Shown in pieces: positions 33,157 to 41,844 of a DNA stretch of 64,000 nucleotides (position 1 is the first letter of the stretch; each line of letters begins with the position of its first letter). Origin of the DNA: CAXBCP01 sp963977005. GTDB taxonomy: Bacteria; Pseudomonadota; Alphaproteobacteria; MPNO01; UBA830. The notes under the pieces are model-generated. The model worked only from the letters and a program-made list of their open reading frames with translations, did no database searches and had not been told where the DNA came from. Location of the stretch: contig CAXBMQ010000001.1 in assembly GCA_963977005.1 (NCBI GenBank), positions 248,001 to 312,000 of the forward strand. The letters are read 5' to 3'. The position numbers were made by a program, and so were the translations under genes.

Positions 33157-33948
33157 TTATTCGGCAGCGATTTTTTTGCCGGTGCGTAGGCCGGCCCGTT
33201 CGCGGCAGGCATCGCCGAATTCGCGCCACAGGCCGAGCGACAGGGCATTGTCGTCGAACCGCCATTCCGCATGCCACTGCACGCCAACGCAGAACGCCTT
33301 CGAGGATGTATGGCGAATGCCTTCGGTCACCCCATCGAGCGAAACGCATTCGATCTCGAAGCCGGGTGCCACTGTGTCCACGGCCTGGGCATGCAGCGAG
33401 TTCACCATGATCTCGCGCGCACCGCAGAGCTTGTGGAACAGGCCGTTTTCCAGTGTCACGACCAGATGACGATCGCTGAATTTATGCTCCAGGTCGCCTT
33501 CGCGCGGCATGCGATGGTCGTTGAAGCCGTCGACTTCGTGAACCCGGTAATGCAGCGTGCCGCCCATGGCGACGTTGATTTCCTGGATACCGCGGCACGA
33601 TCCGAATACGGGCACGCCCTGTTCGACACACGCACGCACGAGCGGCAGAACGGTGTTGTCGCGCGGCGGATCGCGCACCTCGTCTTCGGGAAACGGCGGG
33701 CCGTTATAGTGATGGGGTTCGACATTGGCGCGACCGCCGGTCAACATCAGTCCGTCCAGCCGGCTGGCCAGGTCGGCGAAATCGTAATCCTCGGCGAGTG
33801 CCGGAATGACCATCGGCATCGCGCCGGCACCGTCGGCCACAGCCCGGATATAGCGTTCCCCGGCACCATGCTGCGCCATGGAGTTGCTGGGCAGAAAGAT
33901 CTGGCTTGCCGGGATACCGACCAGCGGTTTGGAGAGATTATTCTGCAT
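33157..33948 (-). CDS. Class I glutamine amidotransferase-like, gamma-glutamyl-GABA hydrolase (PuuD) family
   Basis: 263-residue peptidase C26-type hydrolase. Catalytic nucleophile Cys in VFGSCRGIQEINVAMGG, histidine and glutamate in GVQWHAEW, and LMLTGGRANVEPHHY, as in PuuD (where it reads GSPSNV). It probably hydrolyses a gamma-glutamyl amide in polyamine or amine breakdown; other gamma-glutamyl substrates are possible. It lies between exonuclease III and lolA on the same strand. Confidence 0.87.
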   Translation of the reverse strand: MQNNLSKPLVGIPASQIFLPSNSMAQHGAGERYIRAVADGAGAMPMVIPALAEDYDFADLASRLDGLMLTGGRANVEPHHYNGPPFPEDEVRDPPRDNTVLPLVRACVEQGVPVFGSCRGIQEINVAMGGTLHYRVHEVDGFNDHRMPREGDLEHKFSDRHLVVTLENGLFHKLCGAREIMVNSLHAQAVDTVAPGFEIECVSLDGVTEGIRHTSSKAFCVGVQWHAEWRFDDNALSLGLWREFGDACRERAGLRTGKKIAAE

Positions 33949-34030
33949 CGATAATGGCTATCACGTCGCCGCCATGGCGGCAATATGCGCGACCGGATTG
34001 CGGGCACGAATTCGGCGAAACCCGACCCGT

Positions 34031-34657
34031 TTACTGTAATTCCGGTTCGAACTTCGACTCATCGAAAACAAACACCTCACGCGGGATGGCGACGTTAAAA
34101 GCGGGCGCGACGAGGCTGACCGAGGTGGACACGCCCTGCGCGTCCGTGACCGTCCATTTACGCAATGCCAGAGGCGAATCGGCGAAGGTCAGCACGAACC
34201 GGCCGGCATCCGGTTCCGCCGTCTGGAGTAATGAGACGGAGACGGTCCGGGCGTCGCGCATGACGCGCTCCACCGTGATATCGCCACTCAGCCTGATCCT
34301 GTCGCGGACGAGAAACGCCGCGGGCGTGGCTTTCAGCGGGACATGCCAGACCGCTTCAAGGTCCGTATCGACATGCGCGAGCCAGTTGCCATTGGCATAG
34401 ACCTGGATATTGGACGGTTTGTCATATTGCAGTCTGAGGCGCCGGGGACGCTCGATATAGATCGTGCCCTCTGCAACCCGGCCGCCGGTGGAAAGCTGCA
34501 CGAACTTGCTGCGCAGGGATTCCATGGAATTCAGATAGGCTTCTATGCGGGCAATATCAGCTCTGTCCCGGTCGGTGATCCGATAGGCGGCACCTGCCGG
34601 CACGGCGAAGCCGGCCAGCAGAAGAACGAAGACAAATATGCGCGAAAATCCGGTCAT
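34031..34657 (-). CDS. lolA: Outer membrane lipoprotein carrier protein LolA
   Basis: Periplasmic chaperone carrying lipoproteins from LolCDE to the outer membrane. 208 residues from the ATG at 34657, with signal peptide MTGFSRIFVFVLLLAGFAVPAGA. The open barrel pattern is visible (LNSMESLRSKFVQLSTGGRVAEGTIYIERPRRLRLQYDKPS near residue 40). It follows ftsK by 61 bases on the same strand. In this lineage lolA commonly stands alone, without an evident LolB partner. Confidence 0.92.
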   Translation of the reverse strand: MTGFSRIFVFVLLLAGFAVPAGAAYRITDRDRADIARIEAYLNSMESLRSKFVQLSTGGRVAEGTIYIERPRRLRLQYDKPSNIQVYANGNWLAHVDTDLEAVWHVPLKATPAAFLVRDRIRLSGDITVERVMRDARTVSVSLLQTAEPDAGRFVLTFADSPLALRKWTVTDAQGVSTSVSLVAPAFNVAIPREVFVFDESKFEPELQ

Positions 34658-34718
34658 TCTTCGTATATAGGCCTGCGTTGAGGCAAATGTAAGGCAGCCT
34701 GTTCCGGCGGGCGTCAGA

Positions 34719-37202
34719 TTACCTCTCCGCGTTATCGATATCCCGCGCCAGCACTTCGCGTTTGCCGGCATGGTTTGCCCGGCTGATCACGCCTTCCGCT
34801 TCCATCCGCTCGACAATCCGCGCCGCACGGTTATAGCCGATCTGCAGATGACGCTGGACGAAGCTGGTGGACGCCTTGCGTTCGCGGCACACCACGGCAA
34901 CCGCGCGATCGTACATTTCGTCGTCACCCGATCCGCCGCCGGAACCGCCGCTGCCGTCATCGGCAGACGGAATGAAGGGGCTTTCGTGATCGCCTTCTGT
35001 CACCTCTTCGATATAGTCCGGCTCCGCCTGGGTCCGCAGGAATGTTACAACCCGTTCGACGGCTTCGTCCGACGCAAACGGTCCATGGACGCGGCTGATC
35101 CGGCCGCCGCCGGCCATATAGAGCATATCGCCCTGGCCCAGCAGCTGTTCCGCGCCCCCTTCGCCGAGGATCGTGCGACTGTCGATCTTGGACGTCACCT
35201 GGAAGGAGATACGGGTCGGGAAGTTCGCCTTGATCGTGCCGGTGATGACATCTACCGACGGCCGCTGGGTCGCCATGATCACGTGAATGCCGGCAGCACG
35301 GGCCATCTGCGCCAGGCGCTGGACCGCGGCTTCGACCTCCTTGCCCGCAACCAGCATCAGGTCCGCCATTTCATCGACGATGACGACGATGTAGGGCAGC
35401 GGGTTCATGTCGTAGGCCTGTTCTTCGTAGATCGGCTCGCCGCTCTCCGGGTCGAAGCCGGTCTGTACCGTCCGCATCAGGGTTTCGCCTTTTTTGGCGG
35501 CCTCGGTGATGCGCTGGTTGTAGCCGTTGATGTTCCGGACACCGAGATTGGACATCGCGCGGTAGCGGTTCTCCATTTCGCGCACCGCCCAGCGCAGGGC
35601 GACGACGGCCTTGGAGGGATCGGTCACCACCGGCGACAGCAGATGCGGGATGCCGTCATAGACCGACAGTTCCAGCATCTTCGGATCGATCATGATGAAC
35701 CGGCACTGTTCCGGCGTCAGCCGGTAGAGCAGCGACAGGATCATGGTGTTGACCGCGACGGATTTGCCGGAACCGGTCGTGCCGGCGATCAGCAGGTGCG
35801 GCATACGGGCGAGATCGACCATGCTGGGTCCGCCCCCGATATCCTTGCCCAGCACCAGGGTGAGCGCGCCGGTATGCTTTTCGAAATCCTTCGATTCGAC
35901 CAGTTCGCGCAATGTCACCAGTTCGCGCGATGCGTTCGGCAGTTCGATCCCGATGACGTTCTTGCCCGGCACGACGGCGACGCGCACCGACACCGCGCTC
36001 ATCGACCGGGCAATATCGTCCGCCAGGCTGATCACGCGGGACGATTTCGTGCCCGGCGCGGGTTCGAGTTCGTACAGGGTAACGACAGGACCGGGGCGGA
36101 CCTTGACGATACGACCGCGTACGCCGAAGTCCTCCAGCACGGATTCGAGGAGCCGGGCATTTTCCGACAGGGCGTCTTCGTCCTGCTTGTCCTGTCCGTA
36201 ATCCTCCGGCGGCTCGTCCAGAACGTCGAGCGGCGGCAGCGTGTATTCGCCGGTATCGAGATCCAGCCGTTGCTGGTCTGCCTCGGCAGCCCGTTTGCCG
36301 GCGGCAGGCTTTTTGCGCCGGGCCGCAACGATCTTTTTCTTCTTTGCGGGCTTGTCGTCGGGGTCTTCGCCGCGCCGCCGGGGGGTGCCCAGCGTCGGTT
36401 CGCGGCGCCCGTCCCGATCGGCGTCGCCCGCGACGACATCTGTATCGTCTTCCAGATCGTCGAAACCAGGCTGCCTGCGGTCGCCAAACGACGGCAGACG
36501 CATGCGTCGGAACATCGACCACGATGCGCCACCGAACCGCTGTGCCATGCGCCCGGACCAGCGACCGCCGGTTACGCCAGCCTTTGCGGTGCTGCCGCCA
36601 AACCTTCCGGCGCGTCGAAGCCCCGTAATCCATTCGCCACGGCTTATCCCGAGGGCGATCGTGAAAGCCAGAACGGCAAGAATGCCAATCACCGCGGTAA
36701 CCGGCCAGACCGGGCTGCCGATTGCGGTGGCGAGGGCGGCGATATCAGTCAGCAGAACCGACCCGGTTATACCGCCGAGGCCGATTTTAAGCGGCCAGAA
36801 CGAGGGGGTGCCGGCAGCCGCCAAGGCCACGGTTGCGAGAAGCAGCGTTGCCGGCAGGGCAGCCAGCCGGAGCCAGGTGCGGCCCATGTTGCGATGAGCG
36901 CCAATGCGCCAACCCCAGACCATCAGGACCGCACCGGGAAGCACCGCGGCGGCGCCGATGCTCTGGATCAACAGGTCGGACACCCAGGCACCGCTCAATC
37001 CCAGGGGATTCACGGCGTCCCGCGCGACCGAGTGGTTCCAGGACGGGTCGGAAGAGTCATATCCGAGGACGGCAATGCTGAGCGCCAGACCACACAGGAA
37101 AAGGACGATACCGCCCAGTTCCTGCAGGCGGCGGCGCAGAAAGGCATGCATTTCCGGCGACAGGAACGCTGTCCGTCCGGCATTTCGGGTTCGACTGGCC
37201 AT
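34719..37202 (-). CDS. ftsK: DNA translocase FtsK
   Basis: 827-residue septal DNA pump for chromosome segregation and dimer resolution. N-terminus: four to five membrane helices (about residues 28-190). A charged linker (about 230-330) is shorter than in E. coli and Lys/Arg/Asp-rich. The motor domain has Walker A GTTGSGKSVAVNT (near 480) and Walker B YIVVIVDEMADLMLV. A C-terminal gamma winged helix (YDRAVAVVCRERKASTSFVQRHLQIGYNRAARIVERME) reads KOPS-type sequences. The ATG at 37202 is 14 bases after the aminotransferase stop. Confidence 0.96.
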   Translation of the reverse strand: MASRTRNAGRTAFLSPEMHAFLRRRLQELGGIVLFLCGLALSIAVLGYDSSDPSWNHSVARDAVNPLGLSGAWVSDLLIQSIGAAAVLPGAVLMVWGWRIGAHRNMGRTWLRLAALPATLLLATVALAAAGTPSFWPLKIGLGGITGSVLLTDIAALATAIGSPVWPVTAVIGILAVLAFTIALGISRGEWITGLRRAGRFGGSTAKAGVTGGRWSGRMAQRFGGASWSMFRRMRLPSFGDRRQPGFDDLEDDTDVVAGDADRDGRREPTLGTPRRRGEDPDDKPAKKKKIVAARRKKPAAGKRAAEADQQRLDLDTGEYTLPPLDVLDEPPEDYGQDKQDEDALSENARLLESVLEDFGVRGRIVKVRPGPVVTLYELEPAPGTKSSRVISLADDIARSMSAVSVRVAVVPGKNVIGIELPNASRELVTLRELVESKDFEKHTGALTLVLGKDIGGGPSMVDLARMPHLLIAGTTGSGKSVAVNTMILSLLYRLTPEQCRFIMIDPKMLELSVYDGIPHLLSPVVTDPSKAVVALRWAVREMENRYRAMSNLGVRNINGYNQRITEAAKKGETLMRTVQTGFDPESGEPIYEEQAYDMNPLPYIVVIVDEMADLMLVAGKEVEAAVQRLAQMARAAGIHVIMATQRPSVDVITGTIKANFPTRISFQVTSKIDSRTILGEGGAEQLLGQGDMLYMAGGGRISRVHGPFASDEAVERVVTFLRTQAEPDYIEEVTEGDHESPFIPSADDGSGGSGGGSGDDEMYDRAVAVVCRERKASTSFVQRHLQIGYNRAARIVERMEAEGVISRANHAGKREVLARDIDNAER

Positions 37203-37216
37203 GGTGTACTCCCGTT

Positions 37217-38419
37217 TTACAGAACTTGGGTGATGCGCGTCAGCGCTTCACGGGTTGTTTCGAGATCGTGGACAAGTGCCAGACGGATATAGCCTGCACC
37301 GGGGTGATGTCCGCCGGATTCGCGCGCGAGGTATTCGCCCGGAATCACCCGCACGCCGGCATCGCCCCACAGCGCGCGGGCGGCCGCTTCGCCATCGCCG
37401 ACACTGAGCCAGAGGTAGAACCCGCCGGCCGGGCTGTAATAGCCGTATTTGCCGTCGAGGATTTCCTTGGCGGCGACGTATTTTTCGGCATAAACGGCGC
37501 GATTGGCAACAACATGGTCTTCATCCGACCACAGCGCAGACGCAGCGGCCAGCAGGGGCAATGGCGGCGGCGCTCCGCCGTAGTCGCGCAACCTGGCAAA
37601 CCGGCGGATAAGCTCCGCATCACCCGCAACGAACCCGGACCGAAGGCCGGGCGCGCTCGACCGCTTCGAGAGAGAATTCATGACCGCGACGTTGCGCATC
37701 GCCCCCGGGCCGTCATCGCCGAGCGCGGCACAGGCCTCGGCACCGCCGGTGGGCGGTTCGCCGTAGTAAAGCTCGCTGTAACATTCGTCGGAGACCAGGA
37801 GAAAATCGTACGCGCGCGCCAGCGTGACCAGCTGTTTCATGGTGTCCATCGAAGCGATGGCGCCCTGCGGGTTCGCGGGCGAGCAGTAATAGGCGAGCGC
37901 CGTGCGGGCGAGGATTTCTTCGGGTAGCCCCGCGAAATCGGGCAGGAAGCCGTTGTCGCTATCGGCCGGCACGAATACCGGCTCCGCGCCGGCCATCACC
38001 GCTGCGCCAAGATAGACCTGGTAAAATGGATTGGGCATCAGCACGACCGGCTTCTGGCCATTCTTCGTTTCAGGCACCGCGGCGAGCGCGATCATGAACA
38101 GCGCTTCGCGGGTGCCGGAGACCGGGATGACCATGGTCTCGGGATCGACCATGCGGTCCGGCAGCCCAAAGCGCTGCGTGAGCCAGGCGGCGATTGCCGC
38201 ACGTGCCGGTTCGGTGCCGCGCATCGGCGGGTATTTCGACCAGCCTGCCGTTTCCCGAGCAACGGTCTCGGCCAGAAAAGCCGGCGGCGCATGCTGCGGC
38301 TCGCCCAGCGACAACGGGATAGGCTTGACGCCCGCCGGCGGTTCGAGCGCGCCAAGGAGCGCGCGCAGCCGGTCGAAGGGATAATCCCCGACGGCGTCCA
38401 TGCGGGTGTTTAGCGGCAT
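37217..38419 (-). CDS. Class I/II pyridoxal-phosphate aminotransferase (DapC/AspC-like)
   Basis: 400-residue fold-type I aminotransferase. Seen: PLSLGEPQHAPP near residue 36, SKYPPMRGTEPARAAIAAWL, the PLP-contacting NPFYQVY and SPANPQGAIAS, DECYSELYYGE, and the Schiff-base lysine in MNSLSKRSSAPGLRSGFVAG. The set matches enzymes annotated as N-succinyldiaminopimelate aminotransferase (DapC) in alphaproteobacteria, but aspartate or other aminotransferases look alike. It lies immediately upstream of ftsK in the same direction. Confidence 0.85.
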   Translation of the reverse strand: MPLNTRMDAVGDYPFDRLRALLGALEPPAGVKPIPLSLGEPQHAPPAFLAETVARETAGWSKYPPMRGTEPARAAIAAWLTQRFGLPDRMVDPETMVIPVSGTREALFMIALAAVPETKNGQKPVVLMPNPFYQVYLGAAVMAGAEPVFVPADSDNGFLPDFAGLPEEILARTALAYYCSPANPQGAIASMDTMKQLVTLARAYDFLLVSDECYSELYYGEPPTGGAEACAALGDDGPGAMRNVAVMNSLSKRSSAPGLRSGFVAGDAELIRRFARLRDYGGAPPPLPLLAAASALWSDEDHVVANRAVYAEKYVAAKEILDGKYGYYSPAGGFYLWLSVGDGEAAARALWGDAGVRVIPGEYLARESGGHHPGAGYIRLALVHDLETTREALTRITQVL

Positions 38420-38791
38420 GGTTCGCCAATCTTCAAAGCCGATGCGTTTTCAGTCATGCGCCCCTTCATGTGCCGCTTGTTCCGCCGCAATTGCCGGGCC
38501 CGGAGACCCTGCACCTGTCCGCTCCCGGGCCGGCGTGACGCCGGAACGAGAACAAATCATAAAAACAATACGACCGGACATTCTCAGCAGGTTCCGGCCT
38601 GTCGCTCAGATTCTACATCATCATGGGCAGCTAAGATACTGGTCTACAAGGGGTGGCGTGATTCGTTTGATTCCGGGACCGTAACGAACATTAAGGGAAC
38701 ATTCAAGCGGTCTGTTATCGGGAACCGTTATTTATCAGCAGGATAAGCGCGTCCGGCCGGAATATGGCAATGTCATTGTGCCATCCATAGA
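38420..38791. other. Gene-free spacer upstream of the aminotransferase
   Basis: No convincing coding frame. It has GC palindromes (CCGGGCCCGG at 38494-38503 and a CCGGCG/CGCCGG hairpin at 38530-38544) and a more AT-rich part (38640-38745) that could hold the aminotransferase or RNA promoters. A nested dyad at 38764-38784 (ATGGCA...TGCCAT) precedes the terminator. Confidence 0.4.
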
Positions 38792-38823
38792 AAAACCGCC
38801 CCGCAGGGCGGCGGGGCGGTTTT
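38792..38823. terminator. Bidirectional Rho-independent terminator
   Basis: A perfect 13-bp stem (38792-38804 with 38811-38823) including A/T tails on both sides and a 6-base loop. On the minus strand it would end the glnK-amt transcript, about 200 bases past the amt stop. Confidence 0.8.
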
Positions 38824-38836
38824 CTCCCATCGTCTT

Positions 38837-39003
38837 GGCGGGAGGGGCGCGGCGCCTGTCGGCAGAGCTGCGCCGGCGCAAGTCACCGGAGACCGGGCGG
38901 ATGGCAGTGCGCCCGATCTCCGGCCTGTGACCACCCCGGCGTGGCGCGCCTGAGGGTGGAACACGTCGTGATCCCCGGTCCGACCAGGCCGGACCGGGGT
39001 TTT
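38837..39003 (+). ncRNA. Candidate structured RNA (unknown class)
   Basis: Non-coding stretch with a series of strong hairpins. One long stem-loop at 38882-38931 has GTCAC/GTGAC, CGGAGA/TCTCCG and CGGGCG/CGCCCG helices in register. A 6-bp stem follows at 38931-38959, then a terminator-type hairpin ending in TTTT at 39003. GGCGCG at 38846-38851 can also pair with 38945-38950. It could be a plus-strand small RNA, or simply the structured 3' region of the amt mRNA. No promoter was recognised. Confidence 0.3.
38973..39003 (+). terminator. Terminator-like hairpin before the amt 3' end
   Basis: A 10-bp perfect stem (38973-38982 with 38990-38999), 7-base loop and TTTT on the plus strand. The minus strand has no T-run here, so it does not obviously serve amt; it fits the end of a plus-strand RNA. 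Confidence 0.6.
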
Positions 39004-39008
39004 GACGG

Positions 39009-40361
39009 TCAGCCGTTGCCGAATTCGGGATACGCTTCCATCCCCAGTTCGGATTTATCGAGGCCGTCCATTTCGGCTTCCTCTTCGACACGAATGCCGA
39101 TGGTGGCCTTCAGGATCATCCAGATAATCAGGCTGGAAACGAACACGAAGGCGCCAATCGCCACGATGCCGATGAACTGGGTGACGATTGAACCGGATCC
39201 GAAGATCCCGACTGCCAGCGTGCCCCAGATGCCGCAAACCAGATGGGCGGAGATCGCGCCGACGACATCATCGATCTTGAGCTTGTCAATCAGCGGGACG
39301 GCAAACACCACAAGCGCACCGCCGATACCGCCGATCAGCATGGCATAGGCATGCTGCTGCAGATCGGGGCCGGCCGTGATGGCAACGAGGCCGCCGATGG
39401 CACCGTTGAGGCACAGCGTGAGGTCCATCTTCTTGAACATCAGCTGCGTCAGCACCATCGCGACCACCACGCCGGACGCGGCGGCGAGGTTCGTATTGAC
39501 GTAGACGATGGCAATCGCCGCCGCATCGGCAGCAGAGCCGAGCGCGAGCTGCGAGCCGCCGTTAAAGCCGAACCAGCCGAACCAGAGGATGAATGTTCCG
39601 AGCGTTGCCAGCGGCAGATTCGCCCCGGGCATCGGGTTGACCTGTCCGTTGGCGCCGAACTTGCCTTTCCGGGCACCGAGCACGATCGCACCTGCGAGGG
39701 CCGCCCAGCCGCCGGTGGAATGCACCAGGGTGGAACCGGCAAAATCGGAGAAGCCCATCTCGCTGAGCCAGCCCGCGCCCCATACCCAGGATCCCTGGAT
39801 GGGATAGATGATGGCGGACAGGATCACGACGAAGATCAGGAACGGCCAGACCTTGATGCGTTCGGCAAGAGTACCGGACACGATCGATGCCGCAGTCGCA
39901 ACGAACACCATCTGGAAGAACCAGTCCGACATCGACGCGTAGGACGAATCCGCGAGCACGGCGGCATTTGCCGCTGCTTTGCCCGCATCATCCGCGTTCA
40001 GCAAGGCCAGTTCCGCAGGCGCCGGGTTATAGAGGAATTCGAAAGAGCCGATCCAGCCCTTGTCGACATCGGTATACATCAGCGCATAGCCGACGATGTA
40101 GAACATCAGGCCCGCTATCGAATAGAGCGCGATGTTCTTGAGGCAGATCGCCGCGGTGTTCTTGGACCGGACGAGACCGGATTCAAGCATGGCGAAACCT
40201 GCCGCCATGAACATCACGAGGACGCCATGCACCAGGAATGAGAACGAGTTAAGAACGAAGGCGGTCTCGGCGCTGACGGCGGCTTCCGCCTCGCCAATCG
40301 CGATGACCCCCATCGCCGCCAGCGTGACGGCAATTGCAGTGGGTTTGATGAATCTTTTCAC
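39009..40361 (-). CDS. amt: Ammonium transporter Amt
   Basis: 450-residue ammonium channel/transporter of the inner membrane. Signal-like first segment (residues 1-28), then about 11 helices. The twin histidines of the pore are in TLVHSTGGWAAL and SAHLVCGIWG; FNGGSQLAL and the family signature around DFAGSTLVHS are present. The C-terminal tail (MDGLDKSELGMEAYPEF) is the GlnK contact region with the conserved DxxxHG-like glycine region shifted to ELGMEAY. It is 12 bases downstream of glnK, the standard glnK-amt pair. Confidence 0.95.
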   Translation of the reverse strand: MKRFIKPTAIAVTLAAMGVIAIGEAEAAVSAETAFVLNSFSFLVHGVLVMFMAAGFAMLESGLVRSKNTAAICLKNIALYSIAGLMFYIVGYALMYTDVDKGWIGSFEFLYNPAPAELALLNADDAGKAAANAAVLADSSYASMSDWFFQMVFVATAASIVSGTLAERIKVWPFLIFVVILSAIIYPIQGSWVWGAGWLSEMGFSDFAGSTLVHSTGGWAALAGAIVLGARKGKFGANGQVNPMPGANLPLATLGTFILWFGWFGFNGGSQLALGSAADAAAIAIVYVNTNLAAASGVVVAMVLTQLMFKKMDLTLCLNGAIGGLVAITAGPDLQQHAYAMLIGGIGGALVVFAVPLIDKLKIDDVVGAISAHLVCGIWGTLAVGIFGSGSIVTQFIGIVAIGAFVFVSSLIIWMILKATIGIRVEEEAEMDGLDKSELGMEAYPEFGNG

Positions 40362-40373
40362 AGTAATGCTCCC

Positions 40374-40712
40374 TTAAAGCGCTTCATTGCCGGACTCGCC
40401 GGTGCGGATGCGAACCGCGTCTGCAAGGTCCTGGACAAAGATTTTTCCGTCGCCGATCTTGCCGGTATTCGCCGATTGCTGGATCGCTTCGACGACTTTT
40501 TCGGCAGCGGCGTCTTCCACCGCGATGTCGATCTTGACCTTCGGCAGGAATGAAATGGTGTATTCGGCGCCGCGGTAGATTTCCGCCTGCCCCTTCTGGC
40601 GCCCGAAGCCCTTGACCTCGGTGACCGTCATGCCCTCGATGCCGACATCCGTCAGCGCTTCTCGAACATCGTCCAGTTTGAACGGCTTTATGACCGCCGT
40701 GATCAGTTTCAT
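40374..40712 (-). CDS. glnK: Nitrogen regulatory protein P-II (GlnK)
   Basis: 112-residue trimeric nitrogen/energy sensor that blocks Amt when nitrogen is plentiful. Seen: KLITAVIKPFKLDDVREAL at the start, the T-loop GRQKGQAEIYRGAEYTISFLPK with uridylylation site Tyr51, and the B-loop TGKIGDGKIFV. The T-loop has TISFLPK where many P-II proteins have VVDFLPK. The amt gene follows by 12 bases. A terminator separates it from the upstream porin gene. Confidence 0.96.
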   Translation of the reverse strand: MKLITAVIKPFKLDDVREALTDVGIEGMTVTEVKGFGRQKGQAEIYRGAEYTISFLPKVKIDIAVEDAAAEKVVEAIQQSANTGKIGDGKIFVQDLADAVRIRTGESGNEAL

Positions 40713-40751
40713 GCCCCTGTACCTTTCATTGGTTTTGTGGTCTCAGAAATG

Positions 40752-40780
40752 AAAACCGGGGCCACGATCTGCGGCCCCGG
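40752..40780 (-). terminator. Terminator after the TorF-like porin gene
   Basis: On the minus strand an 8-bp stem (40780-40773 with 40763-40756) and 9-base loop are followed by TTTT, eight bases after the porin stop and before glnK. Read-through into glnK-amt is possible. Confidence 0.7.
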
Positions 40781-40788
40781 CTTTCCGG

Positions 40789-41559
40789 TTAGAACGAGCG
40801 TGAGACGCTCAGCAGCACCATGCCGCAGGCATCGCCGCACTCGCCTTCAGACATGTCCGTGTCGGACCACGTCAGATTAACGTCGAAACCGGCAACATTG
40901 ACGGTCGCCCCGACGCTGTAATCGACATAGTCAGGCAGACCGAATGTCGTATTGTCGTCGATGTACTGCTTTGCAACATGTGCGGACAGCGTCAGGTATT
41001 TACCGACCGGCACGTCAATTCCGAGCTTCGGATAGAAAGCAGCACCGCTGTTCCCGAAGTTTTCAGGAGAATAGTTCAGGCTCGCGGTGGCGGAAGCGAA
41101 GCCGAAATCATAGGACAGCGCGCCCTGCGCCTCGACGAAATCGTAGTTCAGCGAACCTGCCGCACCGGGATAGGTGTAGTAGATAAAGCCGATATCCCAG
41201 CTCAGTCCGGTGCTGCCGATATCGCCGGTCAGACCGCCGTAGTAATCGATCTCGACCGTTGCGCCGTCGACGCCGGCCGCTTCGTTGAAGTCGACATTCG
41301 ACCCCCAGACGCCAAGATAGACGCCAATGCCGGTACCCTCGTCAACCGTCGCCGACCAGTCCAGCCCGCCCTGCAGGGCGGGCGCATCGTCGGTCTGCGA
41401 AACACCGCGGAAGTAGTATTCCGAGTACAGCCCGACATTTGCGGAAAATTCCCCCGGAAACGATTTTTCGTCGATCAGCGGTTCGGCCGCCTGCGGTGCC
41501 GACAACGTGATAAATGCCGCAGCGAAAACCGCCGCGGCGCCCTTGAGTGCTCTTTGCAT
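40789..41559 (-). CDS. TorF-family putative outer-membrane porin
   Basis: 256-residue beta-barrel candidate. Start at 41559, seven bases after a GGAGG site (upstream ATGs at 41565 and 41583 fit less well). Signal peptide MQRALKGAAAVFAAAFITLSAPQA. The mature part has NVGLYSEYYFRGVSQTDDAPALQGGLDW, the TorF/conserved-2001 motif, alternating beta strands, and ends in the outer-membrane insertion residue Phe (LLSVSRSF). Two cysteines near the C-terminus (EGECGDACGM) may bond. Its upstream sigma-54 promoter and its place next to glnK-amt suggest a nitrogen-limitation role in solute entry. Confidence 0.85.
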   Translation of the reverse strand: MQRALKGAAAVFAAAFITLSAPQAAEPLIDEKSFPGEFSANVGLYSEYYFRGVSQTDDAPALQGGLDWSATVDEGTGIGVYLGVWGSNVDFNEAAGVDGATVEIDYYGGLTGDIGSTGLSWDIGFIYYTYPGAAGSLNYDFVEAQGALSYDFGFASATASLNYSPENFGNSGAAFYPKLGIDVPVGKYLTLSAHVAKQYIDDNTTFGLPDYVDYSVGATVNVAGFDVNLTWSDTDMSEGECGDACGMVLLSVSRSF

Positions 41560-41621
41560 TTTCATGCCTCCAGTGTGTGCCATAGAAAAACTGCCATCTT
41601 TCGTGCCATCGCATTGTGCAC

Positions 41622-41637
41622 TGCAATATCCATGCCA
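41622..41637 (-). promoter_or_regulatory. Sigma-54 (RpoN) promoter of the porin gene
   Basis: On the minus strand TGGCATGGATATTGCA matches TGGCAC-N5-TTGCA, with the GG and GC elements ten bases apart as RpoN requires. The expected start site near 41611 leaves a ~50-base leader before the porin ATG. Confidence 0.65.
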
Positions 41638-41675
41638 GACGCCGTCACGCCGGCGATATAACCGTTAACTTGCTG

Positions 41676-41692
41676 ATAACTATGATAGTTAT
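41676..41692. promoter_or_regulatory. Palindromic activator site candidate
   Basis: ATAACTATGATAGTTAT is a 7-bp perfect dyad around TGA, centred about 70 bases upstream of the predicted RpoN start of the porin gene, a usual enhancer position. It could also serve the divergent hydroxylase gene. Confidence 0.5.
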
Positions 41693-41844
41693 GAAAACAA
41701 TCCGCGGTTCACCGGCGATGTCGCCACGCGCAGCGATGAAAATGTGTGCATAAATTTTGTGCAAAAACGATATTTTGCCGCTTTATTAGACAATGCGCTG
41801 ATCTGCCGCTGGACAGCACGGACAGTGCCCGCCATCTTGCAATA

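Noticed and set aside
34770..37292. 840-codon open frame antisense to ftsK
   Set aside because: FtsK has all its motifs on the other strand; the antisense product is rich in Arg, His, Gln and Asp without domains, the usual shadow of a high-GC gene.
38837..39003. 6S RNA, SRP RNA or RNase P RNA
   Set aside because: The hairpin order lacks the central bubble of 6S, no SRP GNAR loop context was seen, and it is far too short and lacks the conserved elements of RNase P.
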